This document shows, piece by piece, positions 8,378 to 17,033 of a stretch of 64,000 nt of DNA. The notes under the pieces were generated by a model, which made no database searches, was not told the origin of the DNA, and saw only the letters and a program-made list of their open reading frames with translations. Made by a program: the position numbers and the translations under genes. Numbering within the stretch: the stretch's first letter is position 1; every line of letters begins with the position of its first letter. The stretch comes from Clavibacter zhangzhiyongii (GTDB lineage: Bacteria; Actinomycetota; Actinomycetes; Actinomycetales; Microbacteriaceae). The stretch covers positions 496,001 to 560,000 of the forward strand of contig NZ_CP061274.1 in NCBI RefSeq assembly GCF_014775655.1, written 5' to 3'.

Positions 8378-9568
8378 GTGAGGCGGCTCGAGCGCCTGAC
8401 CGCGTCGGGCGCCGACGTGGTGCCGCTCCTGCGTGCAGCGCTGGCGGGCGACGGCCCTGCGCTGCTCGCCCGGCCGGTCGATGCGGCTGCCGGCGACGGC
8501 CCGCCGCCGCCGGACGAGGTGGAGCGCCGCGTCGCGCTGGTGGTCGAGACGTCCGGCACCACGCGGCGGCCGAAGCGCGTGGCGCTGTCGGCGGACGCGC
8601 TGCTCGCCAGCGCGGCCGCCTCGCAGACGGCGCTCGGGGCGCCCGGGCAGTGGATCCTGGCGCTCCCCACCCACTACATCGCCGGCCTGCAGGTGCTCGT
8701 GCGCTCCATCGCCGCGGGCACGGCGCCGGTCGTGCTCGCGCCCGGCAGCTTCGACCCGCGCGCCTTCGCGGAGTCGGCCGCGTCGATGGACGCGCGCGTC
8801 GCCCGGTTCACGTCGCTCGTGCCGACGCAGCTGCACCGGCTGGTCGAGGCGGCGGAGGGCGGCTCGGGACGCGCGGACGGTGACGCCCGACGCATCCGGG
8901 ACGCCGTCGCCCGCCTCGACGCGATCCTCGTCGGCGGCCAGGCCACGCCGCCGCAGCTCGTCGACCGCGCGGCGACGCTCGGCTGGCGCGTGGTGCGGAC
9001 CTACGGATCCAGCGAGACCGCGGGCGGGTGCGTCTACGACGGCGTGCCGGTCGCGACGGCCGAGGTCGCCGTGGTCGACGGGCAGGTGGAGCTGGCGGGG
9101 CCCATGCTCGCGGAGGGATACCTCGGCGATCCGGGCGCGACCGACGCCGCGTTCGGCGAGCACGACGGCCGCCGCTGGTACCGCACGGGGGACGGCGGCG
9201 AGCTGGCCGACGGCGTGCTGCGGATCACCGGCCGGCTCGACGACGTCGTGATCTCCGGCGGGGAGAAGCTCCGGCTCGCCGCGGTCGAGGAGGCGGTGCG
9301 GTCGCTCGCGGGCTGGGACGCGCGCCTCGGCGAGGCCGTCGCGGTGCCCGGCGAGCACCCGGGCTGGGGTCAGCGGCCGGTGGTGTTCGTGCCCGGCGCG
9401 GGGGAGCCGCTGCTCGCCGAGCGCGTGCGCCGTGAGCTGGGGGAGCGCCTCGGCCGCGTCGCCGGGTCGACCGTCGTCCGCAGCGTCGAGGAGATGCCGA
9501 CGCTGCCGTCCGGCAAGCCCGACCGACGTGCGCTCCGGGCGCTGGCCGACGCGGACCCGGCCGCCTGA
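8378..9568 (+). CDS. menE: o-Succinylbenzoate-CoA ligase (AMP-forming)
   Basis: A 396-residue ANL-superfamily enzyme that activates o-succinylbenzoate as its CoA ester, the substrate of the upstream MenB. The phosphate loop reads TSGTTRRPKRVALS, more Arg-rich than the usual SGxTGxPKG. Later motifs are YGSSETAGGCVYDG, YRTGDGGELADG, ITGRLDDVVISGGEK and the C-terminal catalytic Lys in LPSGKPDRRAL. It is short because it lacks the long N-terminal portion of generic acyl-CoA ligases, as in other actinobacterial MenE. The start is GTG at 8378. Confidence 0.92.
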   Translation: MRRLERLTASGADVVPLLRAALAGDGPALLARPVDAAAGDGPPPPDEVERRVALVVETSGTTRRPKRVALSADALLASAAASQTALGAPGQWILALPTHYIAGLQVLVRSIAAGTAPVVLAPGSFDPRAFAESAASMDARVARFTSLVPTQLHRLVEAAEGGSGRADGDARRIRDAVARLDAILVGGQATPPQLVDRAATLGWRVVRTYGSSETAGGCVYDGVPVATAEVAVVDGQVELAGPMLAEGYLGDPGATDAAFGEHDGRRWYRTGDGGELADGVLRITGRLDDVVISGGEKLRLAAVEEAVRSLAGWDARLGEAVAVPGEHPGWGQRPVVFVPGAGEPLLAERVRRELGERLGRVAGSTVVRSVEEMPTLPSGKPDRRALRALADADPAA

Positions 9569-9631
9569 GCCCCCGGACCGCCGTGCGCCCTGTCGGACGA
9601 CACCGCGCGCTCCGCCGGCGGACATGACGAA

Positions 9632-9656
9632 GGGCCGGATGCTCGGCACCCGGCCC
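9632..9656. terminator. Hairpin between convergent menE and csbD-like gene
   Basis: GGGCCGG (9632-9638) pairs with CCGGCCC (9650-9656) across an 11-nt loop. It lies between the convergent menE and CsbD-like genes and could stop transcription from either side. Confidence 0.55.
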
Positions 9657-9667
9657 CTCGCCTCTCA

Positions 9668-9683
9668 GGAGGGACGTCCCTCC
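9668..9683. repeat. Perfect 16-bp palindrome GGAGGGAC-GTCCCTCC
   Basis: A perfect palindrome with no spacer lies just downstream of the CsbD-like stop codon and next to the hairpin at 9632-9656. Together they may form a compound bidirectional terminator. A protein site is also possible, because a loopless hairpin folds poorly. Confidence 0.4.
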
Positions 9684-9690
9684 GGAAGTC

Positions 9691-9864
9691 CTACTTCTTG
9701 AAGACGTCCTTCACGTTCTCGCCGGCCTGCTTGGCGCTTGCCCCGGCCTGCTTCGCTTCGCCTTCGGCGACCTTGCTGTCGTCGCCGGTCAGCTTCCCGA
9801 AGGCCTCCTCGGCCTTCCCCGCGAGCTTGTCGCCGGTGTTCTGGGCCTTGTCGTCTGCACTCAT
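9691..9864 (-). CDS. CsbD-like small stress protein
   Basis: A 57-residue hydrophilic, Lys/Ala/Glu-rich protein beginning MSADDKAQNTGDKLAGKAEE and ending NVKDVFKK. The repeating G-K-E-A pattern (LAGKAEEAFGKLTGDDSKVAEGEAKQAG) is typical of the CsbD family, linked to the general stress response in Gram-positive bacteria. ATG at 9864 has GAAGGAGCG a few nt upstream. No transmembrane or signal sequence is present. The molecular function of the family is unknown. Confidence 0.85.
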   Translation of the reverse strand: MSADDKAQNTGDKLAGKAEEAFGKLTGDDSKVAEGEAKQAGASAKQAGENVKDVFKK

Positions 9865-9995
9865 TCGCGCTCCTTCGTTCGGTGGATGGGACGCCTCCGA
9901 CGCTACGCCCGCTCGCGCTCGCCGTCACCCCCTCCCACCGGATGCACCGGCAGCGGGACCCGGGGGCGCCGCGGTCGCCGTGGGAGGATGGGCGC

Positions 9996-10304
9996 ATGGC
10001 CACCCGCACCCCCGACGCCCGCGCGAAGGGCCTCCTGTCCTGGCTCATCCTCGCGGTCGGCGTCGTCATGGCGGCGTTCACCGTCGCGATCCTCGTCGCC
10101 GCCGTGCAGGTCGACGGCGTGGGCGAGGTCACCGGCACGCTCGTCGCGGGCGGCATCGCGACCCTCGTGGCGGTCGTCGCGTTCGTCGACCAGCGGCGCA
10201 AGGTGCGGGCGACCCGCGCGGCCGAGCTGGCGGCGGGATCCGACGCCGCGGACGCCGCCGCGCGCGACGCCGTCGCCCCCGGGGACGACGCCGTCAGTCG
10301 ATGA
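9996..10304 (+). CDS. Small two-helix membrane protein, unknown function
   Basis: A 102-residue protein with two hydrophobic segments, LLSWLILAVGVVMAAFTVAILVAAV near residues 13-37 and a second near 47-64, followed by a basic patch DQRRKVRATRA and an acidic Ala-rich tail. I recognise no family. ATG at 9996 is preceded by GGGAGGATGG, a plausible ribosome site. The 3' end overlaps the convergent Nudix gene by 11 bp. Confidence 0.65.
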   Translation: MATRTPDARAKGLLSWLILAVGVVMAAFTVAILVAAVQVDGVGEVTGTLVAGGIATLVAVVAFVDQRRKVRATRAAELAAGSDAADAAARDAVAPGDDAVSR

Positions 10305-10827
10305 GCCGCAGCGCCACGAGGCGCTCGAGCGCCGCCCGGCCGGCGGGTGGGCAGCGGTCCGCGTCCGCGGATGTCACGAGCTCCACCTCGGCCACCTCGC
10401 CCGACGCCACGGGCTCATGCCGCGTGCCCGCGCGCGGCTCGGCGCGGTAGACGGTCATGCTCACCATCCGCCCGGCGTGCGCGCCGTGGGCCTCCTCGAG
10501 CACCGTGAAGAGGTCCTCGATGCTCGCCGGGTCGATCTCGAGCCCGACCTCCTCGGCGGCCTCCCGCACGAGCGCCTGCCGCGCTCCCTCGCCGGGCTCG
10601 ATCTTGCCGCCCGGCAGGTAGAGCACGTCCTGGCCCTCGACGCGCACCATCAGCACGCGGCGGTCGCGGACGAGGGCCAGCGCGGCGACCCGCAGCGGGC
10701 GCTCCTCGGCGGTGCGGCGCCGGGCCGCGGTGACGAGGGGATCCAGCTCGTCCAGCTCGTCGAGGTCGTCGTCATCGTCGTCGTCGAGGACGGGGGCCAC
10801 CGGTCGGGGGTCGGGGGTCGAGGTCAC
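10294..10827 (-). CDS. Nudix hydrolase with acidic N-terminal tract
   Basis: A 177-residue Nudix protein. The Nudix box is intact: GKIEPGEGARQALVREAAEEVGLEI matches G-x5-E-x7-R-E-x2-E-E-x-G. The preceding strand RVLMVRVEGQDVLYLPGG is typical. Such enzymes hydrolyse nucleoside diphosphate derivatives, and the substrate cannot be read from sequence. The N-terminus carries an unusual run of seven Asp followed by LDELDELD, encoded by a GAC/GAT triplet repeat. A shorter start within or after that run is conceivable. It is followed upstream at close range by two acetyltransferase genes on the same strand. Confidence 0.85.
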   Translation of the reverse strand: MTSTPDPRPVAPVLDDDDDDDLDELDELDPLVTAARRRTAEERPLRVAALALVRDRRVLMVRVEGQDVLYLPGGKIEPGEGARQALVREAAEEVGLEIDPASIEDLFTVLEEAHGAHAGRMVSMTVYRAEPRAGTRHEPVASGEVAEVELVTSADADRCPPAGRAALERLVALRLID

Positions 10828-10836
10828 GCGGTCCTC

Positions 10837-11442
10837 CTACAGTCCGTCGAGGCTCTGGCGAGCCGCCCACTCGACGTCGAGCAGGGCGACGACCACGGTA
10901 TCGGCCCAGGCCCCCTCGACCCACCGGTCGTGCACGAGGAGCGCCTCCCGGCGCATGCCGAGGCGTGCGGCGAGCCCGAGGGCGGCGGCGTCCCGCGCGT
11001 CGACGCGGGAGGCGACGCGGTGCACGCCCGCCTCGGCGAACACGAGCTCGAGGATCCGGTCGGCGGCCTCCCGCGCGAACCCCGCCCCCCGCGCGTCCGG
11101 GTGCAGGACGACGCCGACCTCGGCCTGGCGGGCGGCCGGGTCGTGCAGGAGCACGTGGACCTCGCCGACCACGCGCGCGGGCCGCGGGCCCTGGGCGGGC
11201 AGCTCGACGGCCAGCGCCAGGCGGTCGCCGACGCCGGCGAGGCGGGTCCAGCGGACGCGGTCGGCCAGCATGCGGGCGGCGTCGGACGCGGATCCCGCGA
11301 GGTGCGGCCGGGCGCCGGGAGCGGCGGCGTACTCGTCGACCGCGACCAGGTCGTCCGGCCCGAACGGGCGGAGGACGAGGCGCGGGGTGCGGATCGGACC
11401 GCGCACCTCGACCGGGTCGAGCGCCGGGAGGCCGTCGTGCAC
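10837..11442 (-). CDS. GNAT family N-acetyltransferase (RimJ/RimL-like), copy 1
   Basis: A 201-residue acetyltransferase. The opening IRTPRLVLRPFGPDDL is the classic RimJ-type start, and the acetyl-CoA loop region reads HPDARGAGFAREAADRI. The C-terminal LGMRREALLVHDRWVEGAW is typical of enzymes acting on protein N-termini or small amines. It resembles the next gene upstream along its whole length, so the pair probably arose by tandem duplication. The start is GTG at 11442, 13 nt from the stop of copy 2. Confidence 0.85.
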   Translation of the reverse strand: MHDGLPALDPVEVRGPIRTPRLVLRPFGPDDLVAVDEYAAAPGARPHLAGSASDAARMLADRVRWTRLAGVGDRLALAVELPAQGPRPARVVGEVHVLLHDPAARQAEVGVVLHPDARGAGFAREAADRILELVFAEAGVHRVASRVDARDAAALGLAARLGMRREALLVHDRWVEGAWADTVVVALLDVEWAARQSLDGL

Positions 11443-11455
11443 GCGGGGATCCCGA

Positions 11456-12043
11456 TCAGGCGCCGGGCGGCGTCGCCGCCCACTCGTCGGCCAGCACGGC
11501 GTAGTACAGGCTGTCCACCCACTCGCCCTTGACGCGGAGCTCCTCGCGGAAGTGCCCCTCGCGCCGCATGCCGAGCCGCTCGGCCATCCGCGCCGAGGCG
11601 GTGTTGCGGGCGTCGAGCTGCGCGACGACGCGGTGGGCGCCCGCGCGCCGGAAGGCGAGGTCGAGCATGGCGCGGCTGGCCTCGGTGGCGTATCCCCTGC
11701 CGGCGAAGTCCGGGTTCATGACCCAGCCGACCTCGAGCTGGCGCGCCGGCACGTTGCGGAGCAGGAGGGACACGTCGCCGATGACGCGGCCGGATCCCGG
11801 GCGCACGTTGAGGCTCGGCTCGTCCGGCAGCTCGACGGCGAGCCCCAGGAAGTCGTGGCCCTGCTCGAGGCGGGTCTTGCGGCGGCGGTCGGCCAGGTGC
11901 CGCTTCGAGGCGGCGCGGTCGCGGATCGGCCAGAACATGTACTCGACCACGTCGGGCCGGCGCTGGATGTCGGCGAAGTCGTCGAGGTCGTCGGCCGTGT
12001 AGGGCCGGATCACCAGGCGCTCGGTGCGCACCGGCTCGGTCAT
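11456..12043 (-). CDS. GNAT family N-acetyltransferase (RimJ/RimL-like), copy 2
   Basis: A 195-residue acetyltransferase starting MTEPVRTERLVIRPYTADDL. The acetyl-CoA loop region is NPDFAGRGYATEASRAM, and the C-terminal part LGMRREGHFREELRVKGEW matches ribosomal-protein-type acetyltransferases. An alternative GTG start at 12091 overlaps the hemA stop (GTGA) and would add 16 residues; that overlap suggests coupling to hemA. I keep ATG at 12043 because it fits the family N-terminus. Its function in relation to haem synthesis is unknown. Confidence 0.85.
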   Translation of the reverse strand: MTEPVRTERLVIRPYTADDLDDFADIQRRPDVVEYMFWPIRDRAASKRHLADRRRKTRLEQGHDFLGLAVELPDEPSLNVRPGSGRVIGDVSLLLRNVPARQLEVGWVMNPDFAGRGYATEASRAMLDLAFRRAGAHRVVAQLDARNTASARMAERLGMRREGHFREELRVKGEWVDSLYYAVLADEWAATPPGA

Positions 12044-12087
12044 CCTGAGCGGCGCGTCGAGGCGCGGGCCGCGGAGGATGCGGGGCC

Positions 12088-13407
12088 TCACGACGCCGAG
12101 CCCGCCTCGGCCGCGCGCGGCAGCGCGACGGCGACGGGGGAGGACACCGCGGCGGGCATCTCCACGTCGAGGCCGAACAGCGCCTGGACGGCGTCGGCCA
12201 CGCGCGCGCCCTCGCCCTGGCGCGCGAGCTCCCGCGCGCGGACGGACGGCTGGTGCACGAGGACGCTCACGAGGTGGCGGAGCGCCTTCTCGGTGGCCTC
12301 GGAGGAGTCGCCGCGCTTGCGCACGCGCTCCAGCTCGCCCTCGAGGACGTCGAAGATGTGGCTGCGGAGGGCGACGACGGCGGGGGCCACCTCGTCCTCG
12401 GCGGACGCGGCGCGGAACTCGGCGGCGGCGGTGCTGACGATCTCGCGGGCGTCGTCCGTGGCGGTGAGGTCGCGCAGCGGCGCGTGCAGGCTGATGGTCT
12501 CGAGGTCGAGCAGCTCGACGCCCTCGACGGTGACGACGTCGGGATCCACGTTGCGGGGGAGGCCCAGGTCGATGACGAGCCGACGGCGGCCGTCGCCCGA
12601 CACGGCGGCCGCGGCCTGGAGGTGGTGCGCGGCGAGGACGGACTTCGGGGCGGTGCTGCAGGTGACGACGATGTCGGAGGCGGCGAGCGCGCGGAGCAGG
12701 TCGCGGCCCTCCACGGCCGGGATCCCGTGCGGGCCGGCGAACTTCGCGGCGCGGCCGGACGGGGAGTAGACGTGCACGTCGACGACGCCGCGGTCGCGGA
12801 GTGCCGCGAGGCTCGCGCCGGCGTACGCGCCCGTGCCGACGAGGAGGACCCGCGTGGCCGACCAGTCGGCGATGCGGCTCTCCGCGAGGTCGAGCGCGAG
12901 GCGGACCATGGACCGGCCGGCGCTCTGCAGGCCCGTGCGGGTCTTGACGCCGCGCGAGGTGTTGGACGCGGTCTGGAAGAGGCGCTCGAGCCCGGTGCTC
13001 GTGGTGCCGCCGGTGCGGGCGCCCTCGAGCGCGCGGCGGACCTGCCCGGCGATCTCGCCCTCGCCGACCACCACGGACTCGAGGCCCGAGGAGACGGCGA
13101 ACAGGTGCTCGGCGACCGCGTCGCCGCACTTCACGTCGACGCTGCCGCGGACGTCGTCGCGGGCGATCCCGCTGGCGCCGCTGACCACGTCGACCGTGGC
13201 CTCGACGGCCAGCGCGCGGGCGGCGGTGAGGGGCTCCTCGACGTCGAGGTAGGCCTCGAAGCGGTTGCAGGTGGCGAGGACGACGGCCCCCGCGATGAAG
13301 TCGTTCCGCTCCATGAGCGTGCCGGCGACGGAGGGTGCGGCCACGGACAGCTTCTCGAGGACCTCGAAGCTGGCGTTGTGATGACTCGCCGTCAGACATA
13401 TGAGCAC
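12088..13407 (-). CDS. hemA: Glutamyl-tRNA reductase
   Basis: A 439-residue enzyme that reduces glutamyl-tRNA to glutamate-1-semialdehyde, the first committed step of the C5 tetrapyrrole pathway. The catalytic Cys lies in [13 protein letters not shown], the NADP-binding loop in [17 protein letters not shown], and the dimerisation helices fill the C-terminal third. The start is GTG at 13407 ([16 protein letters not shown]). GGGAGG lies about 11 nt upstream, a slightly long spacing. It is divergent from hemE, so the two could share regulation across the 163-bp gap. Confidence 0.93.
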   Translation of the reverse strand: MLICLTASHHNASFEVLEKLSVAAPSVAGTLMERNDFIAGAVVLATCNRFEAYLDVEEPLTAARALAVEATVDVVSGASGIARDDVRGSVDVKCGDAVAEHLFAVSSGLESVVVGEGEIAGQVRRALEGARTGGTTSTGLERLFQTASNTSRGVKTRTGLQSAGRSMVRLALDLAESRIADWSATRVLLVGTGAYAGASLAALRDRGVVDVHVYSPSGRAAKFAGPHGIPAVEGRDLLRALAASDIVVTCSTAPKSVLAAHHLQAAAAVSGDGRRRLVIDLGLPRNVDPDVVTVEGVELLDLETISLHAPLRDLTATDDAREIVSTAAAEFRAASAEDEVAPAVVALRSHIFDVLEGELERVRKRGDSSEATEKALRHLVSVLVHQPSVRARELARQGEGARVADAVQALFGLDVEMPAAVSSPVAVALPRAAEAGSAS

Positions 13408-13570
13408 ACCCCATGGTAAACCTCCCGGTCGTGTGCTCGGGCCCGGGGGTCGGCGGGTGAGGGCACCCTGGCGACGCGTGCCAGCACGCGCGCGGGCGAG
13501 CCCGCGGACCCGCGTCCGCTCCCTCCCCAGCGGGGCGGGCGCGCAGGCGCGGGATGCGATGATCGTCCCC

Positions 13571-14683
13571 GTGACCACGCCCTCCGCTCCCGCCTCCGCG
13601 CCCGCATCCGCCGCCGTCCCGCTCCCCGCGGAGCACCCGCTCAACACCCGCACCGCGTCGTCGCTGCTCGTCGAGGCCTACCGCGGCCACCGCGGCGAGC
13701 GCGCGCCCGTGTGGTTCATGCGCCAGGCCGGACGGTCGCTGCCCGAGTACCGGGAGCTCCGCGTGGGCACCCGCATGCTCGACGCGTGCCTCGACCCGGA
13801 GATGGCCAGCGAGATCACGCTGCAGCCGGTGCGCCGCCACCACGTGGACGCGGGCATCTTCTTCAGCGACATCGTCATCCCCCTGAAGCTCGCGGGCGTG
13901 GGCGTCGACATCGTCGCGGGCCGCGGCCCGGTGCTCGAGGAGCCCGTGCGCACCGCCGCCGACGTCGCCGCCCTGCCGTCGCTCGACCCCGCCGCGCTGG
14001 AGCCCATCCGCCAGGCCGTCGCGCGCACGGTCGCCGAGCTCGGCGACACCCCGCTCATCGGCTTCGCGGGCGCCCCGTTCACGCTCGCCGCGTACCTCGT
14101 CGAGGGCGGCCCGAGCAAGGACCACATCGCGGCCCGCGGCCTCATGCACGCGGATCCCGACGCCTGGGACGCCCTCATGCGCTGGTGCGCCGAGATCACC
14201 GGCGTCTTCCTGCACGCGCAGGTCATGGCCGGCGCCTCCGCCGCGCAGCTCTTCGACTCGTGGGCCGGCGGCCTCTCGCTCGCCGACTACACCCAGCGCG
14301 TCGCCCCGGCGTCCGCGCTCGCGCTCGACCACGTGCGCACCGTCACCGCCGCCGACGGCCGCACCGTCCCCCTCGTCCACTTCGGCGTCGGCACCGGCGA
14401 GCTCCTCGGCGCGATGCGCGACGTGGGCGTCGACACGGTCGGCGTCGACTGGCGCATCCCGCTCGACGAGGCGTCGCGCCGGCTCGGCGGGTCGACGCCC
14501 GTGCAGGGCAACGTCGACCCGGCGCTGCTCGCGGCCCCCTGGCCGATCCTCGAGGCGCACGTCCGCGACGTGCTCGAGCGCGGGAAGGCCGCGCCCGCGC
14601 ACGTCCTCAACCTCGGCCACGGCGTGCCGCCCGAGACCGACCCCACCGTGCTCACCCGCATCGTGGACCTCGTCCGTGAGTAG
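13571..14683 (+). CDS. hemE: Uroporphyrinogen decarboxylase
   Basis: A 370-residue enzyme that decarboxylates uroporphyrinogen III to coproporphyrinogen III. The signature [18 protein letters not shown] and the IIFFSDI-like stretch [18 protein letters not shown] are present, as is [16 protein letters not shown] at 13571 (MTTPSAPAS) is preferred because GATGAT ends 7 nt upstream, as in leaderless genes nearby; an in-frame ATG at 13559 is possible and would add 4 residues. The stop codon overlaps the start of the oxidase gene by 8 nt. Confidence 0.93.
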   Translation: MTTPSAPASAPASAAVPLPAEHPLNTRTASSLLVEAYRGHRGERAPVWFMRQAGRSLPEYRELRVGTRMLDACLDPEMASEITLQPVRRHHVDAGIFFSDIVIPLKLAGVGVDIVAGRGPVLEEPVRTAADVAALPSLDPAALEPIRQAVARTVAELGDTPLIGFAGAPFTLAAYLVEGGPSKDHIAARGLMHADPDAWDALMRWCAEITGVFLHAQVMAGASAAQLFDSWAGGLSLADYTQRVAPASALALDHVRTVTAADGRTVPLVHFGVGTGELLGAMRDVGVDTVGVDWRIPLDEASRRLGGSTPVQGNVDPALLAAPWPILEAHVRDVLERGKAAPAHVLNLGHGVPPETDPTVLTRIVDLVRE

Positions 14684-16115
14684 CGATCCCCGGCAGGCGG
14701 CCGGCGAGGTCGACCCGACCGACGTCGTGGTCGTCGGCGGCGGCGTGGGCGGGCTCATCGCGGCCCGCGCGTGCGCGCTGGCCGGCAGGCGCGTGATCCT
14801 CGTGGAGGCGTCGCCCGCGCTCGGCGGCACCGTCGGGTCCCACGTGGTCGACGGCCTCCGCCTCGACAGCGGCGCGGAGAGCTTCGCCACGCGCCGCGGC
14901 ACGGTCGCCGCCTACCTGGCCGAGCTCGGCCTCGCGGACCGCATCGTGCAGCCGAACCCGGACGGCGCGTGGGTGCAGCTCGCCGAGCGGGCCATCCAGC
15001 TGCCGCGCACGGGCCTGCTCGGGATCCCCGCGCACCCGTTCGACCCCACCATCGCCACCGCCATCGGCCGCCTCGGCGTCGCCCGCGCCAAGGCCGACCT
15101 GCTGCTCCCGGCCGCGGTCGGCGCGAAGGAGCGCACCCTCGGCGGCCTGGTTCGCGCCCGCATGGGCGACCGGGTCGTCGACCGGCTCGTCGCCCCCATC
15201 GTCTCCGGCGTGCACAGCGCCCACCCCGACGAGGTCGATGCCGACGCGGTCGCGCCCGGCCTCCGCCAGGGCCTCGCCGAGCAGGGCTCGCTCGGCCGCG
15301 CGGTCGCGTCGATGCGCGCCGCCTCGCCCGCCGGATCCGCCGTGAGCGGCATCGTCGGCGGCGTCCACCTGCTGGTGGACGCGCTCGTCGCCGACCTGGA
15401 GCGCCTCGGCGTCGACGTCCGCACCCAGCTCGCCGTCGCGTCCGTGCACCGCCACCGCTCCCACGAGGGCGCGGCCGCGTCCGACGACTGGCACGTCGAG
15501 CTCGCCGACGGACGCGGCATCGACGCGCAGGGCGTCGTCCTCGCGATCCCCGCCGCCGGCCTCGTCCGCCTCTTCTCCGGCCTCGCGCCGCGGAGCGTCA
15601 CCGACGGCTGGCCCGAGCCGTCCTCCGTCGAGCTCGTGACGCTGGTCGTCCGCGCGCCGGAGCTCGACGCGGCTCCGCGCGGCACGGGCGTGCTCGTGGC
15701 GGCGGACGCCCCAGGGATCCGCGCGAAGGCCCTCACGCACGCCACCGCCAAGTGGCCGTGGCTGAAGGACCTCGCGGGCGACCGCCACGTGCTCCGCCTC
15801 TCGTTCGGGCGTGCCGGCGGCGACGACGACACCGCGGGCGTCCCCGACGACGAGCTCACCGCGATCGCCGTCCGCGGCGCGTCCGCGCTCCTCGGCGTCG
15901 ACCTCGCCGGCCGGGTGACCGGATCCGCGCGCGTGCGCTGGACCAACGCCCTCCCGTTCGCCGCCTCCGGGCACCGCGAGCGCGTGCAGGCGGTGCGCGA
16001 CGAGGCGGCCGAGCACCCGGGCCTCGAGATCACCGGCTCCGCCGTCGCGGGCACCGGCCTCGCCTCCGTGGTGGCCGACGCGCGGGCCGCGGCCGACCGC
16101 GTGCTCGGGCGCTGA
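14676..16115 (+). CDS. hemY: Coproporphyrinogen III/protoporphyrinogen oxidase (HemY/CgoX type)
   Basis: A 479-residue FAD-dependent oxidase. The N-terminal dinucleotide fold is VVVVGGGVGGLIAARACALAGRRVILVE, and a second FAD-contacting Gly region is at the C-terminus (ITGSAVAGTGLASVVADAR). In actinobacteria that carry HemQ, this enzyme oxidises coproporphyrinogen III to coproporphyrin III with oxygen. GTG at 14676 overlaps hemE, so the pair is translationally coupled. hemQ and hemH lie about 3.6 kb downstream. Confidence 0.92.
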   Translation: MSSDPRQAAGEVDPTDVVVVGGGVGGLIAARACALAGRRVILVEASPALGGTVGSHVVDGLRLDSGAESFATRRGTVAAYLAELGLADRIVQPNPDGAWVQLAERAIQLPRTGLLGIPAHPFDPTIATAIGRLGVARAKADLLLPAAVGAKERTLGGLVRARMGDRVVDRLVAPIVSGVHSAHPDEVDADAVAPGLRQGLAEQGSLGRAVASMRAASPAGSAVSGIVGGVHLLVDALVADLERLGVDVRTQLAVASVHRHRSHEGAAASDDWHVELADGRGIDAQGVVLAIPAAGLVRLFSGLAPRSVTDGWPEPSSVELVTLVVRAPELDAAPRGTGVLVAADAPGIRAKALTHATAKWPWLKDLAGDRHVLRLSFGRAGGDDDTAGVPDDELTAIAVRGASALLGVDLAGRVTGSARVRWTNALPFAASGHRERVQAVRDEAAEHPGLEITGSAVAGTGLASVVADARAAADRVLGR

Positions 16116-16242
16116 TGCGCCCGTCCGGCCCGCCCCGGCCGGGCACCGAACGCCGCGTCGCCCCCGACCACGGGGCCGCGCCGGAGGGATACGCTGAACG
16201 GGCGTGTGCTGCACGTGCCCCCTCAACGATCGGAGATCTCCC

Positions 16243-16584
16243 ATGAAAGGCAAGCTTCTCTTCGTCGCCGGAGCCGGTGTCGGCTACGTCCTCGGCGCCC
16301 GCGCCGGACGCAAGCGCTACGAGCAGATCCGCACGAACGCCAAGAAGGTCTGGGACGACCCGAAGGTCCAGCGCCAGGTCGACAACGCGACCGGCTTCGT
16401 GAAGGACCACACCCCCGACGTCGCGCACGCGGTCGTCGGCGGCGCCAAGAAGGTCGTCGGCACCGTCACCGGCGGCAAGAAGGACTCCTCGAACGGATCC
16501 ACCCCCTCCAGCAGCGGCTCCTCGCAGTACCCGACGATGGACCCCGCCTCGCCCGAGCCCCACGGCTCCGGCACCACCCGCTGA
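16243..16584 (+). CDS. YtxH-like small membrane-associated protein
   Basis: A 113-residue protein starting MKGKLLFVAGAGVGYVLGARAGRKRYEQI, a short Gly-rich hydrophobic helix followed directly by a basic stretch, as in YtxH-like proteins. The middle is amphipathic and Lys-rich; the tail is a disordered Ser/Pro/Gly-rich segment. GGAGAT lies about 7 nt before the ATG. It is followed by two other short membrane-associated genes on the same strand, a grouping common in actinobacteria. Function is not established. Confidence 0.8.
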   Translation: MKGKLLFVAGAGVGYVLGARAGRKRYEQIRTNAKKVWDDPKVQRQVDNATGFVKDHTPDVAHAVVGGAKKVVGTVTGGKKDSSNGSTPSSSGSSQYPTMDPASPEPHGSGTTR

Positions 16585-16616
16585 CCCGCCCGCCCATCCC
16601 CAGGAGGGAAACCCGC

Positions 16617-17033
16617 ATGACGGATCAGGACTTCAATCCGAAGAGCAAGCGCTCGCTCATCCGGCTCGTCGCCGACCTGCCGACGCTCATCGTCCAGCTG
16701 ATCAAGGACGAGATCGAGTCGGCCAAGAACGAGCTGGTCTCGAAGGCCAAGCACGCGGGGATCGGCGCCGGCTTCCTCGTCGTCGCCCTGTTCTTCGCCT
16801 TCATCGCGTTCCTGGTGCTCGTCGCCGCCGCGATCCTCGGCCTGGCCGAGGCGTTCGCGCCGTGGCTCGCCGCGCTCATCGTCGCGGGCGTCTTCCTGCT
16901 GATCACGGTGGTGCTGGCGCTGCTCGGCATCCGCTGGTTCAAGAAGGGCGTCCCGCCGACGCCCGAGGAGACCGTCGACAGCCTCAAGGAGGACGTCGAC
17001 GCGGTGAAGGGGACCGGGAAGTATGAGCACTGA
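16617..17033 (+). CDS. Phage holin family / actinobacterial holin-X-like membrane protein
   Basis: A 138-residue protein with an amphipathic N-terminus (LIRLVADLPTLIVQLIKDEIESAKNELVSKAK), two strong hydrophobic segments (FLVVALFFAFIAFLVLVAAAILGL and LAALIVAGVFLLITVVLALLGI) and an acidic C-terminus. This is the pattern of the putative actinobacterial holin-X family. The holin name comes from topology; a chromosomal housekeeping envelope role is at least as likely, since no phage genes surround it. AGGAGG lies 8 nt upstream of the ATG. The 3' end overlaps the next gene by 11 nt. Confidence 0.82.
   Translation: MTDQDFNPKSKRSLIRLVADLPTLIVQLIKDEIESAKNELVSKAKHAGIGAGFLVVALFFAFIAFLVLVAAAILGLAEAFAPWLAALIVAGVFLLITVVLALLGIRWFKKGVPPTPEETVDSLKEDVDAVKGTGKYEH

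Noticed and set aside
6406-8670. Apparent 754-residue minus-strand protein ending in MenC
   Set aside because: The N-terminal part is antisense to menB and menE; MenC starts at the ATG at 7392.
13370-13420. Out-of-frame ATG at 13415-13413 before hemA with good ribosome-site spacing
   Set aside because: It would read a frame ([11 protein letters not shown]) unrelated to glutamyl-tRNA reductases and antisense-like further on. The hemA frame starts at GTG 13407.
11456-14902. Very long minus-strand frame joining an acetyltransferase with antisense hemE and hemY sequence
   Set aside because: Only its last 195 codons are a real gene; the rest is antisense or out of frame to hemA, hemE and hemY.
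16617-17033. Holin-like gene as evidence of a phage remnant
   Set aside because: The family name comes from topology; neighbours are ordinary chromosomal genes with the host's base use.
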